Origin: JAJYKN01 sp035516155
GTDB lineage: Bacteria; Nitrospirota; UBA9217
Assembly (NCBI GenBank): GCA_035516155.1
Contig: DATJAP010000029.1
Location: forward strand, 1-64,000
DNA: 64,000 nucleotides
Direction: 5' to 3'
Shown: positions 43,639-52,249 of the stretch, piece by piece
Layout: each line of letters starts with the position of its first letter
Position numbering within the stretch: the stretch's first letter is position 1
Notes under the pieces: model-generated
Seen by the model: only the letters and a program-made list of their open reading frames with translations
Database searches by the model: none
Told to the model about the DNA's origin: nothing
Translations under genes and position numbers: made by a program

Positions 43639-45696
43639 ATGAATTATACAATCCAGAAGGAACCTGACCACTCATTCCTCGATAAGCTGAAAAACTGCGC
43701 TGCCCTGTTTGGTAATTGTTCATTAGCGCTACTGATTGCGTTCTTAGCGTTGCGCATCATGGAATTCATCTACATTGCCATGACCAATAATCCTCCGCGC
43801 GATTTCTGGAATGTTATCATGCAGGCGCTCCTGTACGATATAGTGTCCTTCTCGACAATGCTTCCCTTCCTGTTTATTCCATTTGTTATTGTTTACCTGA
43901 GCGCCCGAACCATGAAGTCCCGTTACTGGATATATTTTGTCGGGGGATCGATTGTTATAATCCTGTACGCGATGCTCATTAAATATTTTGCCACGGCGTT
44001 GGTTCCGCTCGGTGCAGATCTTTTCGGATACTCCATGAAGGAAATTAAGGAAACCGTTCGAAGCGGTGTCACTTTTGATGTAATTTCAATATTCCTATTT
44101 GTCATGCCGGTAATAGTATTCTGGGCTTGTTTTTCATTTATATACTCCCGCAAATTGTTTAAACCGGTATCTGCATTTGTCTTATTAGGAACGGGAGTCT
44201 TACTGATTTGCACGGTATCCGTCTTGCCCGTAAGAACATCGTTTGAAACAGAATTATCCTATAATCTGGCTTTAAACAAAATGGTTTATTTTGTCGAAGA
44301 ATCCTATGCCTATTTTTCCCGTTCAACAAAAGGGATTATCAATGCTCAAGCTCCTCACAGAGATGAAAGGCGGCCTGACAATGCGTCGGCATTGAAATAT
44401 ATAAATTCTGACTATCCATTTTTGAGGACCGACGAAACTCCTGATGTACTTGGTGAATACTTCAATATTGTTCCTAACAGGCCGCCCAATATAGTTTTTA
44501 TTCTGGTGGAAGGTTTAGGCAAGGCTTTCAGCGGACCCAATGCGTATCTGGGGAGCTTTACGCCGTTTCTCGATGATTTGGCTGGCAAAAGTTTATACTG
44601 GGAGAATTTTCTTTCTTCACAGGGACGTACCTTTGCAGCGCTTCCGTCCATTTTAGCCTCATTGCCATTCGCAGATAAAGGCTTCAGTGACCTGGGACAA
44701 CGAATGCCCAAACATCTTTCTTTAATGAGCATCTTGAAACATAATGGCTACCGCATTAAATTTTATTATGGCAGTGATTTGGATTTTGATAACGAGCGAT
44801 TATTTCTGCAGAAACAGGGCGTCGATGTAATGATTGGCATAAATGACTATGATAAAAATTATTCGAAAAGCCCGGGCACAGACTGGGGCTATCCCGACCG
44901 GGAACTGATGCGGAAAGCGCTGAAAATGGATAGTCAAGATTCGAAGCAGCCCTATGTTTCATTCGTGCAAACCATAAGTATGCATACTTCATATTCCATC
45001 CCCGATCAGGAGAAATACCTTAAACTCTTCGAGGAGCGAATGAACCAATTGGGGTTTGACGAAGCTCAGAAGGAACGCCATCGCACTTACGAAAAGATAT
45101 ATTCAACAATAGTATATACAGATGAGGCGTTGCGTTTCTTTTTTGAGCAGTATGCAAAACTTCCTGCCTATAGCAATACCATATTTATCATTACCGGAGA
45201 TCATCGATTGCCCGAAATACCGATGTCCACCAAAATAGACAGGTTCCATGTTCCGCTGATCATCTTCTCGCCCATGCTTAAGCGCACAGCGTTTATCCAG
45301 TCAATCTCATCTCAATTGGACATTACGCCGTCTCTTTTGGCCTTCCTGAAGAAGAATTACCATATAGATACTCCGTCCACCGTTTCCTGGGTCGGTACGG
45401 GACTGGATACGGATCCTTCCTTCAGGAATGTGCATACATACCCTCTCAAACACACAAAAACCAATCTGATTGATTTCATTTCCGGAATGTATTTCATCGA
45501 TCAGGATACATTGTTTTCCATAGGTCAGAATATGGATCTCGAGCCGATTCAGGACGAAGGGAAAAGGGACCAGTTGATTGCAGAATTTAATCAATACAGA
45601 GAACGGAACGACCGGTTCACCCATGAATTAAAACTGATTCCGGATAGTTTATACGAACAATATCGCCCGCGAGGAATACAGCAAGGCAAACTATGA
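43639..45696 (+). CDS. LtaS/OpgB-like membrane sulfatase (phosphoglycerol/phosphoethanolamine transferase family)
   Basis: The 685-residue protein has five N-terminal membrane helices (to about residue 200) and a periplasmic alkaline-phosphatase-superfamily domain starting at NIVFILVEGLGKAF. The likely catalytic threonine is in SSQGRTFAALPS at about residue 328, and metal ligands include GDHRLPE near residue 520. Relatives such as LtaS and OpgB transfer phosphoglycerol from lipids to glycans. Placed after a polysaccharide synthase and an outer-membrane barrel, it may decorate the exported polymer. GGAAAGGA precedes the ATG. Confidence 0.82.
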   Translation: MNYTIQKEPDHSFLDKLKNCAALFGNCSLALLIAFLALRIMEFIYIAMTNNPPRDFWNVIMQALLYDIVSFSTMLPFLFIPFVIVYLSARTMKSRYWIYFVGGSIVIILYAMLIKYFATALVPLGADLFGYSMKEIKETVRSGVTFDVISIFLFVMPVIVFWACFSFIYSRKLFKPVSAFVLLGTGVLLICTVSVLPVRTSFETELSYNLALNKMVYFVEESYAYFSRSTKGIINAQAPHRDERRPDNASALKYINSDYPFLRTDETPDVLGEYFNIVPNRPPNIVFILVEGLGKAFSGPNAYLGSFTPFLDDLAGKSLYWENFLSSQGRTFAALPSILASLPFADKGFSDLGQRMPKHLSLMSILKHNGYRIKFYYGSDLDFDNERLFLQKQGVDVMIGINDYDKNYSKSPGTDWGYPDRELMRKALKMDSQDSKQPYVSFVQTISMHTSYSIPDQEKYLKLFEERMNQLGFDEAQKERHRTYEKIYSTIVYTDEALRFFFEQYAKLPAYSNTIFIITGDHRLPEIPMSTKIDRFHVPLIIFSPMLKRTAFIQSISSQLDITPSLLAFLKKNYHIDTPSTVSWVGTGLDTDPSFRNVHTYPLKHTKTNLIDFISGMYFIDQDTLFSIGQNMDLEPIQDEGKRDQLIAEFNQYRERNDRFTHELKLIPDSLYEQYRPRGIQQGKL

Positions 45697-45793
45697 ATCT
45701 GTTTGAGGCGCATCGGCTCGCTCCTCCAGCCTTCATTGCCGACTATTGATCTGCAGGAAAAGCTCAATTTGTCTCTTATTCGTGTGCCTGCTA

Positions 45794-46621
45794 ATGAATA
45801 TTGGTTACCACAACGGATTTGTCGATGCGCATGTTCACATCGAGGATGCGCGCGATCTTGAAGCAATCACAGCCGCGGGCGTTGCGGCGGTGCGCGACGC
45901 GGGAACGCGGACGGGGGCGGGTCTGGCTATCAGGGGGACCGGGAGAAGGGGGGAAACACCCCTGGTCGTTTCAGCAGGTCGTGCGCTTTTGAAGGAGGGC
46001 GGTTACGGTTCACATTTTGGGACTCCGGTCGGGACGCGGAATGAAATAAAGTCGGAAATTGACAGGCTCAAAAAAGCCGGTGCTGGTATAATAAAAATCA
46101 TGGCCTCGGGTATTGTAAGCCTGCGCCATCCTGGCAGCATAACACCAGGGAGCTTTACTGCCGAAGAAATTGAGTATATAGTCGATGAAGCCGCCCAGCT
46201 TGGGCTTTCGGTCATGGCGCATGCAAACGGAGAAAGCGCCGTCATTTCCGCAGCAAGAACAGGCGTTCGTTCGATTGAGCATGGATTTTTCATGACGAAA
46301 AAAGCGCTCGATGCCATGGCAAAAGCGGGAACGTTCTGGACGCCGACTGTCGGTGCCCTTGCCCGGGCTTCCGATTCCGGCGCGGTTTCAGCCGAGGCAA
46401 AGGCATATATCAACGGCCTTATACGAACCCACTTGGAAATGATCAGTCGCGCGCATGCCATGGGTATCCCCTTGGCAATCGGAACTGATTGCATACTGCC
46501 TGACAGGGAGTACGAAAAAGCGTACGCTGCCGAATTGTCATTCTTTGAACAGGCGGGGCTTCCGCGTGATATCGTGCTCCGGATCGCAGCGGATGGCGGG
46601 CAAAAGCTACTGGGGATATGA
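45794..46621 (+). CDS. Small metal-dependent amidohydrolase
   Basis: The protein, about 275 residues, is a TIM-barrel amidohydrolase. Metal ligands are visible as FVDAHVH near residue 10, the lysine-containing IIKIMASG, VMAHANGE, IEHGFF and LAIGTDC. The family's flanking beta-sandwich is missing at both ends: the product starts almost at HVH and stops at GGQKLLGI, where most relatives continue. It may be a naturally compact barrel-only form. ATG 45794 was chosen because an earlier TTG at 45746 gives a non-family extension. The substrate is unknown. Confidence 0.75.
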   Translation: MNIGYHNGFVDAHVHIEDARDLEAITAAGVAAVRDAGTRTGAGLAIRGTGRRGETPLVVSAGRALLKEGGYGSHFGTPVGTRNEIKSEIDRLKKAGAGIIKIMASGIVSLRHPGSITPGSFTAEEIEYIVDEAAQLGLSVMAHANGESAVISAARTGVRSIEHGFFMTKKALDAMAKAGTFWTPTVGALARASDSGAVSAEAKAYINGLIRTHLEMISRAHAMGIPLAIGTDCILPDREYEKAYAAELSFFEQAGLPRDIVLRIAADGGQKLLGI

Positions 46622-46757
46622 TGGATTTGGTCAAGGGTCATGCGGCAGAAACAGGGATGATCGTCAGGCATTCTGACGTTGGTCGTGCGTTCTGCTCTGT
46701 CTTATCCATGTTCATCCCTGATTAAAACTCTTTTCAGGATTACTTCCGGAGGATATC

Positions 46758-47372
46758 ATGCGAATAGGCGTTCTGTCGGGCGGCGGAGATGCGCCGGGGC
46801 TCAATGCTGTCATCCGGGCTGTAGTCAAGACGGCGATTTTCAAGTATGGATGGGACGTGACCGGCATTGTCGACGGTTTCGAGGGGCTTCTTATGCCCAC
46901 GAAGACCCGGCAGCTGACATCGTGGAACACGCGCGGCATTCTTTTTGTCGGCGGCACCATACTCGGCACGACGAACCGGGGCAATCCCTTTGCGCACAAA
47001 ACCGTTGTGGGCGGCAAAGAGATCATCGAGGACATGTCGCCTATGGTTCTGAGTAATATCAAGGAGCTGGGCCTCGATGTGCTTGTTGTCATCGGCGGCG
47101 ACGGCTCGCTCAAAATCGGGTACGGGATCCACAAACTGGGCGTCCCGGTGGTAGGTGTACCGAAAACCATCGACAACGATCTCATGGCCACCTATGTGAC
47201 CTTCGGTTTTCAAACTGCGGTCGATACGGCAACGGAAGCGCTGGACAAGCTCCACACCACGGCAGAAAGCCATCAGCGAGTCATCGTTCTTGAGGTTATG
47301 TTATGTCATCCTTTAAGTGTTGTTTATCTTCAGAAGAAAGATACGGTAAAACAAGGATATCTTTATCACTGA
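46758..47372 (+). pseudogene. Truncated copy of pfkA
   Basis: The first about 180 residues (MRIGVLSGGGDAPGLNAVIRA, then LVVIGGDGSLK, VPKTIDNDL, ALDKLHTTAESHQRV) are nearly identical to the complete phosphofructokinase 925 bases downstream. After LEVM, near 47300, the homology stops abruptly, and 24 unrelated residues lead to a stop. The sugar-phosphate-binding half is missing, so catalysis is not expected. The start and CCGGAGG ribosome-binding site are intact, so a stub could be made. It looks like a tandem duplication followed by a deletion. Confidence 0.85.
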
Positions 47373-47682
47373 GAATTAAGCAGTTGATTTATCGTCATAT
47401 CATATATCTGTAGGTTGTAGTGGGATAACGGGCATACTGCAGGGTAGCCTAGAAGTGTCAGGATGTGAGCAAAGATTCAGTAGAGGGCCGAGGTTTTGAT
47501 TTTAAAGGCGGCCGCTGTTTAGCTTTTGCAGGCACCAAAAAAACATTCGCCGATTCAGAAAACAATCGCAGAACTCGAGCAGGGGATGCAATCAAAATCC
47601 CGGCGAAAAAAAGTCGTGAAGTTCAGCATCCGGCAGGAAGGCCGGAGATGCATCTTGTATTATTTCATGGGGAGGTTTATTC

Positions 47683-48762
47683 ATGCGGATCGGCATCTTG
47701 TCAGGAGGCGGTGACGCGCCGGGTCTTAACGCGGTCATCCGTGCGGTGGTCAAGACGGCGATACTTAAATACGGATGGGAGGTAACCGGCATCATTGACG
47801 GTTTCGAGGGACTCCTTACGCCCACAAAAACCAGGCAGCTTACTACCTGGAACACGCGGGGGATCCTGATGGTCGGCGGCACCATACTCGGCACGACCAA
47901 CCGCGGCAACCCCTTTGCGCATAAAACGATGGTCGGCGGCAAGGAGATTACCGAAGACATGTCGCCACTGGTGCTTGAGAATATCAAAGAGCTGGGACTG
48001 GACGCCCTCATCGTTATCGGAGGCGACGGATCGTTAAAGATCGGTCATAAACTCCATAAACTGGGGGTCCCGGTCATAGGGGTCCCGAAGACCATCGACA
48101 ACGATCTCATGGCCACCTATGTCACCTTCGGCTTCCAGACCGCGGTCGATACCGCAACGGAGGCGCTCGACAAGCTCCACACAACGGCCGAAAGCCACCA
48201 ACGAGTGCTTTTTTTGGAGGTGATGGGAAGGTACGCAGGATGGATCGCACTGGAAGCAGGCATATCGGGAAGCGCCGATGTCATTCTCATACCCGAAATA
48301 CCGTTCAGCATGGGAAAGGTGGCGGAAAGACTGCTGGAGAGGAAAAAAGCGGGAAGTAAATCCAGCATCGTGATCGTCGCCGAAGGAGCGAAGCCGGAAG
48401 GAGGGGAGATGTCGGTACGGGAAAAAGCCCCCGATGGGTACGTCCTGCGGTTCGGCGGGATCGGGGAGAGCGTGGCAGCCGAGATTTCCAAAATTACAGA
48501 TTTCGAGACACGAGTGACGGTGCTTGGCCATCTGCAGCGCGGCGGGAGCCCCTGCCCGTTCGACCGGCTTCTGGCGACACGGTACGGCGCCCACGCAGTG
48601 GAACTTGTTGCCCGGAAGAAGTTCGGGGAGATGGTGTCCTACCAGCCGCCCGCCATCACCTCGGTGCCGCTCGACCAGGCAATCAGCAGTTTAAAGCTCG
48701 TTGATCCAGATTGCGATTTAGTAAAAATCGCTGAGGGTATGGGGATAAATTTTGGCAGGTGA
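47683..48762 (+). CDS. pfkA: 6-phosphofructokinase, mixed-substrate group
   Basis: This 359-residue enzyme phosphorylates fructose 6-phosphate. Motifs are GGGDAPGLNAVIR near the start, IGGDGSLK at about residue 108, PKTIDNDL at about residue 128 and EVMGRYAGWIAL at about residue 180. A glycine in GGDGS together with a lysine in PKTIDND places it with the mixed-substrate (group III) family, so ATP or PPi use cannot be decided from sequence. GGGGAGG precedes the ATG. A truncated copy lies upstream. Confidence 0.92.
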   Translation: MRIGILSGGGDAPGLNAVIRAVVKTAILKYGWEVTGIIDGFEGLLTPTKTRQLTTWNTRGILMVGGTILGTTNRGNPFAHKTMVGGKEITEDMSPLVLENIKELGLDALIVIGGDGSLKIGHKLHKLGVPVIGVPKTIDNDLMATYVTFGFQTAVDTATEALDKLHTTAESHQRVLFLEVMGRYAGWIALEAGISGSADVILIPEIPFSMGKVAERLLERKKAGSKSSIVIVAEGAKPEGGEMSVREKAPDGYVLRFGGIGESVAAEISKITDFETRVTVLGHLQRGGSPCPFDRLLATRYGAHAVELVARKKFGEMVSYQPPAITSVPLDQAISSLKLVDPDCDLVKIAEGMGINFGR

Positions 48763-48926
48763 CGATACTTTAAAAGGTTATTTTCCGTTTTAAGAACCGT
48801 AAATTGATTATCGCCTAAAAAATTGGTATGCGGATATCATGGTTGATAACAAAGAAATTTAGGCTAATTGCCTTATGAGGTTGGCTTCATTTCCGTGTCC
48901 ATTATGCCTGATTGTGCAATATAAGG

Positions 48927-48955
48927 TTGACATCCCCATATGTGTATGATAAATT
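48927..48955 (+). promoter_or_regulatory. Candidate hsdM promoter
   Basis: TTGACA (48927-48932) lies 17 bases before TAAATT (48950-48955), upstream of hsdM, in a stretch clearly richer in A and T than the genes to the left. An ATGAT...ATCAT inverted repeat (48946-48962) overlaps the -10 region. Confidence 0.4.
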
Positions 48956-48986
48956 AAATCATGCAAACTAAGGTTGGGGGTATAAA

Positions 48987-51005
48987 ATGGCGGAATTGAA
49001 TGGGGTGTCTGCCACACTGGCTGATTTTATCTGGAAAAATGCCGAAGACCTGTGGGGCGACTTTAAACACACCGACTTTGGTAAGGTTATCTTACCCTTC
49101 ACGCTGCTTCGCCGACTTGAATGTGTGCTGGAACCAACACGCCAAGAAGTCCGGGATGCGCACGTAATCCATAAGAAATCTGGTATTGACCTTGATTTGA
49201 TTTTGCGTCAAACTACGCGCTATCCGTTTTACAACACTTCCCAGTATACGCTAGGCACATTAGGTGGTACCAAGACCCGCCAGAATCTCCAAGATTACAT
49301 TGCGCACTTCTCAGACAACGCACGAATCATTTTCGAGCAGTTCGATTTCAGTAATACCATCATCCGGCTTGACAAGGCTGGTGTTCTGTATAAGATTTGC
49401 AAGAACTTCGCTGGCGTAGATCTTCATCCAAATATAGTGCCGGACAGGGTGATGAGCAATGCCTATGAGCACCTTATCCGCCGTTTCGGGGCCGAGGTAA
49501 ATGAGGGTGCCGAAGATTTTATGACTCCACGTGATGTAGTGCATCTGGCAACTGCACTATTGCTTGATCCGGATGACGAATTGTTCGAAGAAAATCCCGG
49601 GCTGATCCGCACACTGTATGACCCGACCTGTGGCACGGGAGGTTTTTTGACTGACGCCATGAACCATGTGGCTGACTACGGAAACCGTTTTAAAATTCCA
49701 CCTGTTCTGATTCCATATGGGCAGGAACTGGAGCCAGAAACGCATGCTGTTTGCTTGACTAGTATGCTCCTTCGTACGTTGGGGTCCGATCCAGGGCGAG
49801 ACCTATCAAAGGGTATCAAACTAGGCAGTACTCTATCTAACGACCAGTTTTCCGGTGAACGTTTTCATTACTGTGTTTCAAATCCTCCTTTCGGAAAGAA
49901 GTGGGAGAAAGACTCAGATGAAGTTAATACGGAGCACACCGAAAAGGGGTATTTAGGACGCTTTGGACCAGGCCTGCCGCGCATCAATGATGGCTCAATG
50001 CTGTTTCTGCTTCACCTGGCCAGCAAATTGGAGCTTCCGGAGAATGGTGGCGGGCGCGCTGCTATTGTTCTTTCTGGTTCGCCCTTGTTTAACGGAGGCG
50101 CTGGCTCCGGTGAATCTGAGATTCGGCGTTGGCTATTGGAGCAGGACTTGGTAGACGCTATTGTCGCTCTTCCAACAGAAATCTTCTTCCGCACAGGAAT
50201 TGCGTCATACCTCTGGATACTATCTAATAAGAAACCAGAGTTTCGCAAAGGGAAGGTCCAACTGGTAAATGCGACCAACCTTTGGGCATCTATTAAGAAC
50301 GAGGGGAATAAGCGCCGGATAATTAATGAAGATCATGCTCGGCAGATTGTCGATGTTTATGCTTCTGCTGAGGATGGTGCGATTAGTCGCATGATTGACT
50401 ATCGCCGTTTTGCATACCGCCGCATCAGGGTTCTGCGTCCATTACGAATGCTTTTGCACATAAATGCGGAAACCATGGCGAAGCTCACAGGCGACAAGGC
50501 TTGGGACAAGCTTATGCCTGACCAGAAAGCGGCTTGGGAACGCGCCTTGAAACCACTTATGAATACGACGCGCCCGTTTGCGTGGGCGGAGTCATTTGCC
50601 GATAAAACGGCCAATAAAGATGATACCATAGGCAAGGTTAGCAAAACTTTCGTAAAGGCGTTGATTAATGCTTTCGGGATCCGTGATCCAAATGGCGAGC
50701 CCGTTATCGATGCAGACGGAAACGTAATGCCAGATACCGACTTGACCGACTACGAAAATATACCTTATCTGGAGGATGTCAGGGACTATTTTACCAAAGA
50801 GGTGCTGCCCCACGTTCCCGATGCCTGGATTGATGAGTCCTACACAGATAAAAAGGACAAGGCTGTTGGTGTGGTCGGTTATGAGATCAACTTCAATCGT
50901 TCCTTTTTCAAGTACGAAACTCCACCCCGGCTCGAAGATATTGACAAGGAATTGAAGCGTGTTGAGAATGAAATCGCAAATTTGCTTGGGCAGGTAACGG
51001 CATGA
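48987..51005 (+). CDS. hsdM: Type I restriction-modification methyltransferase subunit
   Basis: HsdM is the N6-adenine methyltransferase of a type I system. The 672 residues contain the HsdM N-terminal domain (LADFIWKNAEDLWGDFKHTDFGKVILPFTLLRRLE in pieces), the AdoMet motif DPTCGTGGFL at about residue 212 and the catalytic motif NPPFGKKW at about residue 298. It is longer than the about 530 residues of EcoKI HsdM, the excess being a C-terminal extension with LTDYENIPY and LEDVRDYF. Its last bases overlap the hsdS ATG (ATGA). Confidence 0.95.
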   Translation: MAELNGVSATLADFIWKNAEDLWGDFKHTDFGKVILPFTLLRRLECVLEPTRQEVRDAHVIHKKSGIDLDLILRQTTRYPFYNTSQYTLGTLGGTKTRQNLQDYIAHFSDNARIIFEQFDFSNTIIRLDKAGVLYKICKNFAGVDLHPNIVPDRVMSNAYEHLIRRFGAEVNEGAEDFMTPRDVVHLATALLLDPDDELFEENPGLIRTLYDPTCGTGGFLTDAMNHVADYGNRFKIPPVLIPYGQELEPETHAVCLTSMLLRTLGSDPGRDLSKGIKLGSTLSNDQFSGERFHYCVSNPPFGKKWEKDSDEVNTEHTEKGYLGRFGPGLPRINDGSMLFLLHLASKLELPENGGGRAAIVLSGSPLFNGGAGSGESEIRRWLLEQDLVDAIVALPTEIFFRTGIASYLWILSNKKPEFRKGKVQLVNATNLWASIKNEGNKRRIINEDHARQIVDVYASAEDGAISRMIDYRRFAYRRIRVLRPLRMLLHINAETMAKLTGDKAWDKLMPDQKAAWERALKPLMNTTRPFAWAESFADKTANKDDTIGKVSKTFVKALINAFGIRDPNGEPVIDADGNVMPDTDLTDYENIPYLEDVRDYFTKEVLPHVPDAWIDESYTDKKDKAVGVVGYEINFNRSFFKYETPPRLEDIDKELKRVENEIANLLGQVTA

Positions 51006-52249
51006 GTCATTACAAGCCCTATTCAGATTATAAGGATTACGGCATCGAATGGCTCGGTAAAGTCCCGGAGCATTGGAAGATCACTCCAATAAAATTCATT
51101 GTAAATATTTTTAACGGCGCAACTCCTAAAAGTAATATAGCTGAATATTGGGACGGAGATATTCCGTGGTATACTCCTGCAGATATTGATAACGAAATTA
51201 CGAAAGAACTTGGATCGCCGCGTCGCAATATAACGAAAGCTGGATTTAATAGTTGCGCAGTGAAGCTTGCTCCTGCTGGAAGCGTGATTCTTAGTACTCG
51301 GGCCCCGATTGGCAGCATTGGCCTTACAACTGTGCCCTCTACAATCAACCAAGGTTGTCGGGTTCTCGTTCCGGAGGGCCATGTTTCAGCCAAATTTGTT
51401 GCCTTCCTATTAGTTGCCGCAAGAGATGAACTTCGTTCCCGCGGCAATGGTACCACGTTTCAAGAATTATCTACTGAAGCACTAAGGTCTCTGCGAGTAC
51501 CGATTCCGCAACCGATGGAATGTGCGTCAATAATTAATCATATTGATAATGAAACTGCCCGTATCGACGCTCTGATCGCCAGGAAAACCGAATTCATTGA
51601 ACTCTTAACCAAGAAACGTCAGGTTCTTATCACGCATGCCGTGACGAAAGGGCTGGACCCCAAGGTCAAAATGAAAGAGTCCGGGGTGAAGTGGCTTGGG
51701 AAAGTTCCGGTGCATTGGCGGGTAATGAGGTTCAAACGGATTGCTTCCATATGCAATGGGCAGGACTACAAGGATGTTGTTGCAGACAATGGCGTTTATC
51801 CAGTAATTGGGTCTGGTGGTGAGTTCGCACGAGCGTCAGCGTTCATGTATGACGGTGAATCCGTCTTGCTTGGACGCAAGGGGACAATTGACAAACCGCT
51901 ATACATCAATGGACCTTTCTGGGTCGTTGACACGATGTTCTATACGAAAATCGCAAACGGTGCTTGCCCGAAATTCGTATACTACACAGCGCTCACTATC
52001 CCTTTTAGCTTTTATTCAACAAATACAGCGCTCCCTAGCATGACTGGCGAAGATTTGTCATCTCATATCGTTGCCGCACCTAGTCTTATCGAACAACGCG
52101 CCATTGCATCTTTTCTCGATCGCGAGACCGCCCGCATCGATGCATTGATTGTGAAAACACACTTGAGTATTGATCTTCTTAAAAATCGTCGTTCGGCCTT
52201 TATAGCAGCCGCCGTCACCGGTAAAATTGATCTTCGGGAGACAAAATGA
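51002..52249 (+). CDS. hsdS: Type I restriction-modification specificity subunit
   Basis: HsdS sets the recognition sequence. The 415 residues show two target-recognition domains in tandem, each opened by a near-identical segment (GIEWLGKVPEHW near residue 15 and GVKWLGKVPVHW near residue 228) and closed by conserved helices containing ETARIDALI (about residues 182 and 376). The bipartite target cannot be deduced from sequence. It overlaps hsdM and hsdR by ATGA at both ends. Confidence 0.93.
   Translation: MSHYKPYSDYKDYGIEWLGKVPEHWKITPIKFIVNIFNGATPKSNIAEYWDGDIPWYTPADIDNEITKELGSPRRNITKAGFNSCAVKLAPAGSVILSTRAPIGSIGLTTVPSTINQGCRVLVPEGHVSAKFVAFLLVAARDELRSRGNGTTFQELSTEALRSLRVPIPQPMECASIINHIDNETARIDALIARKTEFIELLTKKRQVLITHAVTKGLDPKVKMKESGVKWLGKVPVHWRVMRFKRIASICNGQDYKDVVADNGVYPVIGSGGEFARASAFMYDGESVLLGRKGTIDKPLYINGPFWVVDTMFYTKIANGACPKFVYYTALTIPFSFYSTNTALPSMTGEDLSSHIVAAPSLIEQRAIASFLDRETARIDALIVKTHLSIDLLKNRRSAFIAAAVTGKIDLRETK

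Noticed and set aside
47526..47714. 62-residue frame overlapping the start of pfkA
   Set aside because: It starts with TTG, has no ribosome-binding site and overlaps pfkA in another frame; the first part looks protein-like but is too short to call.
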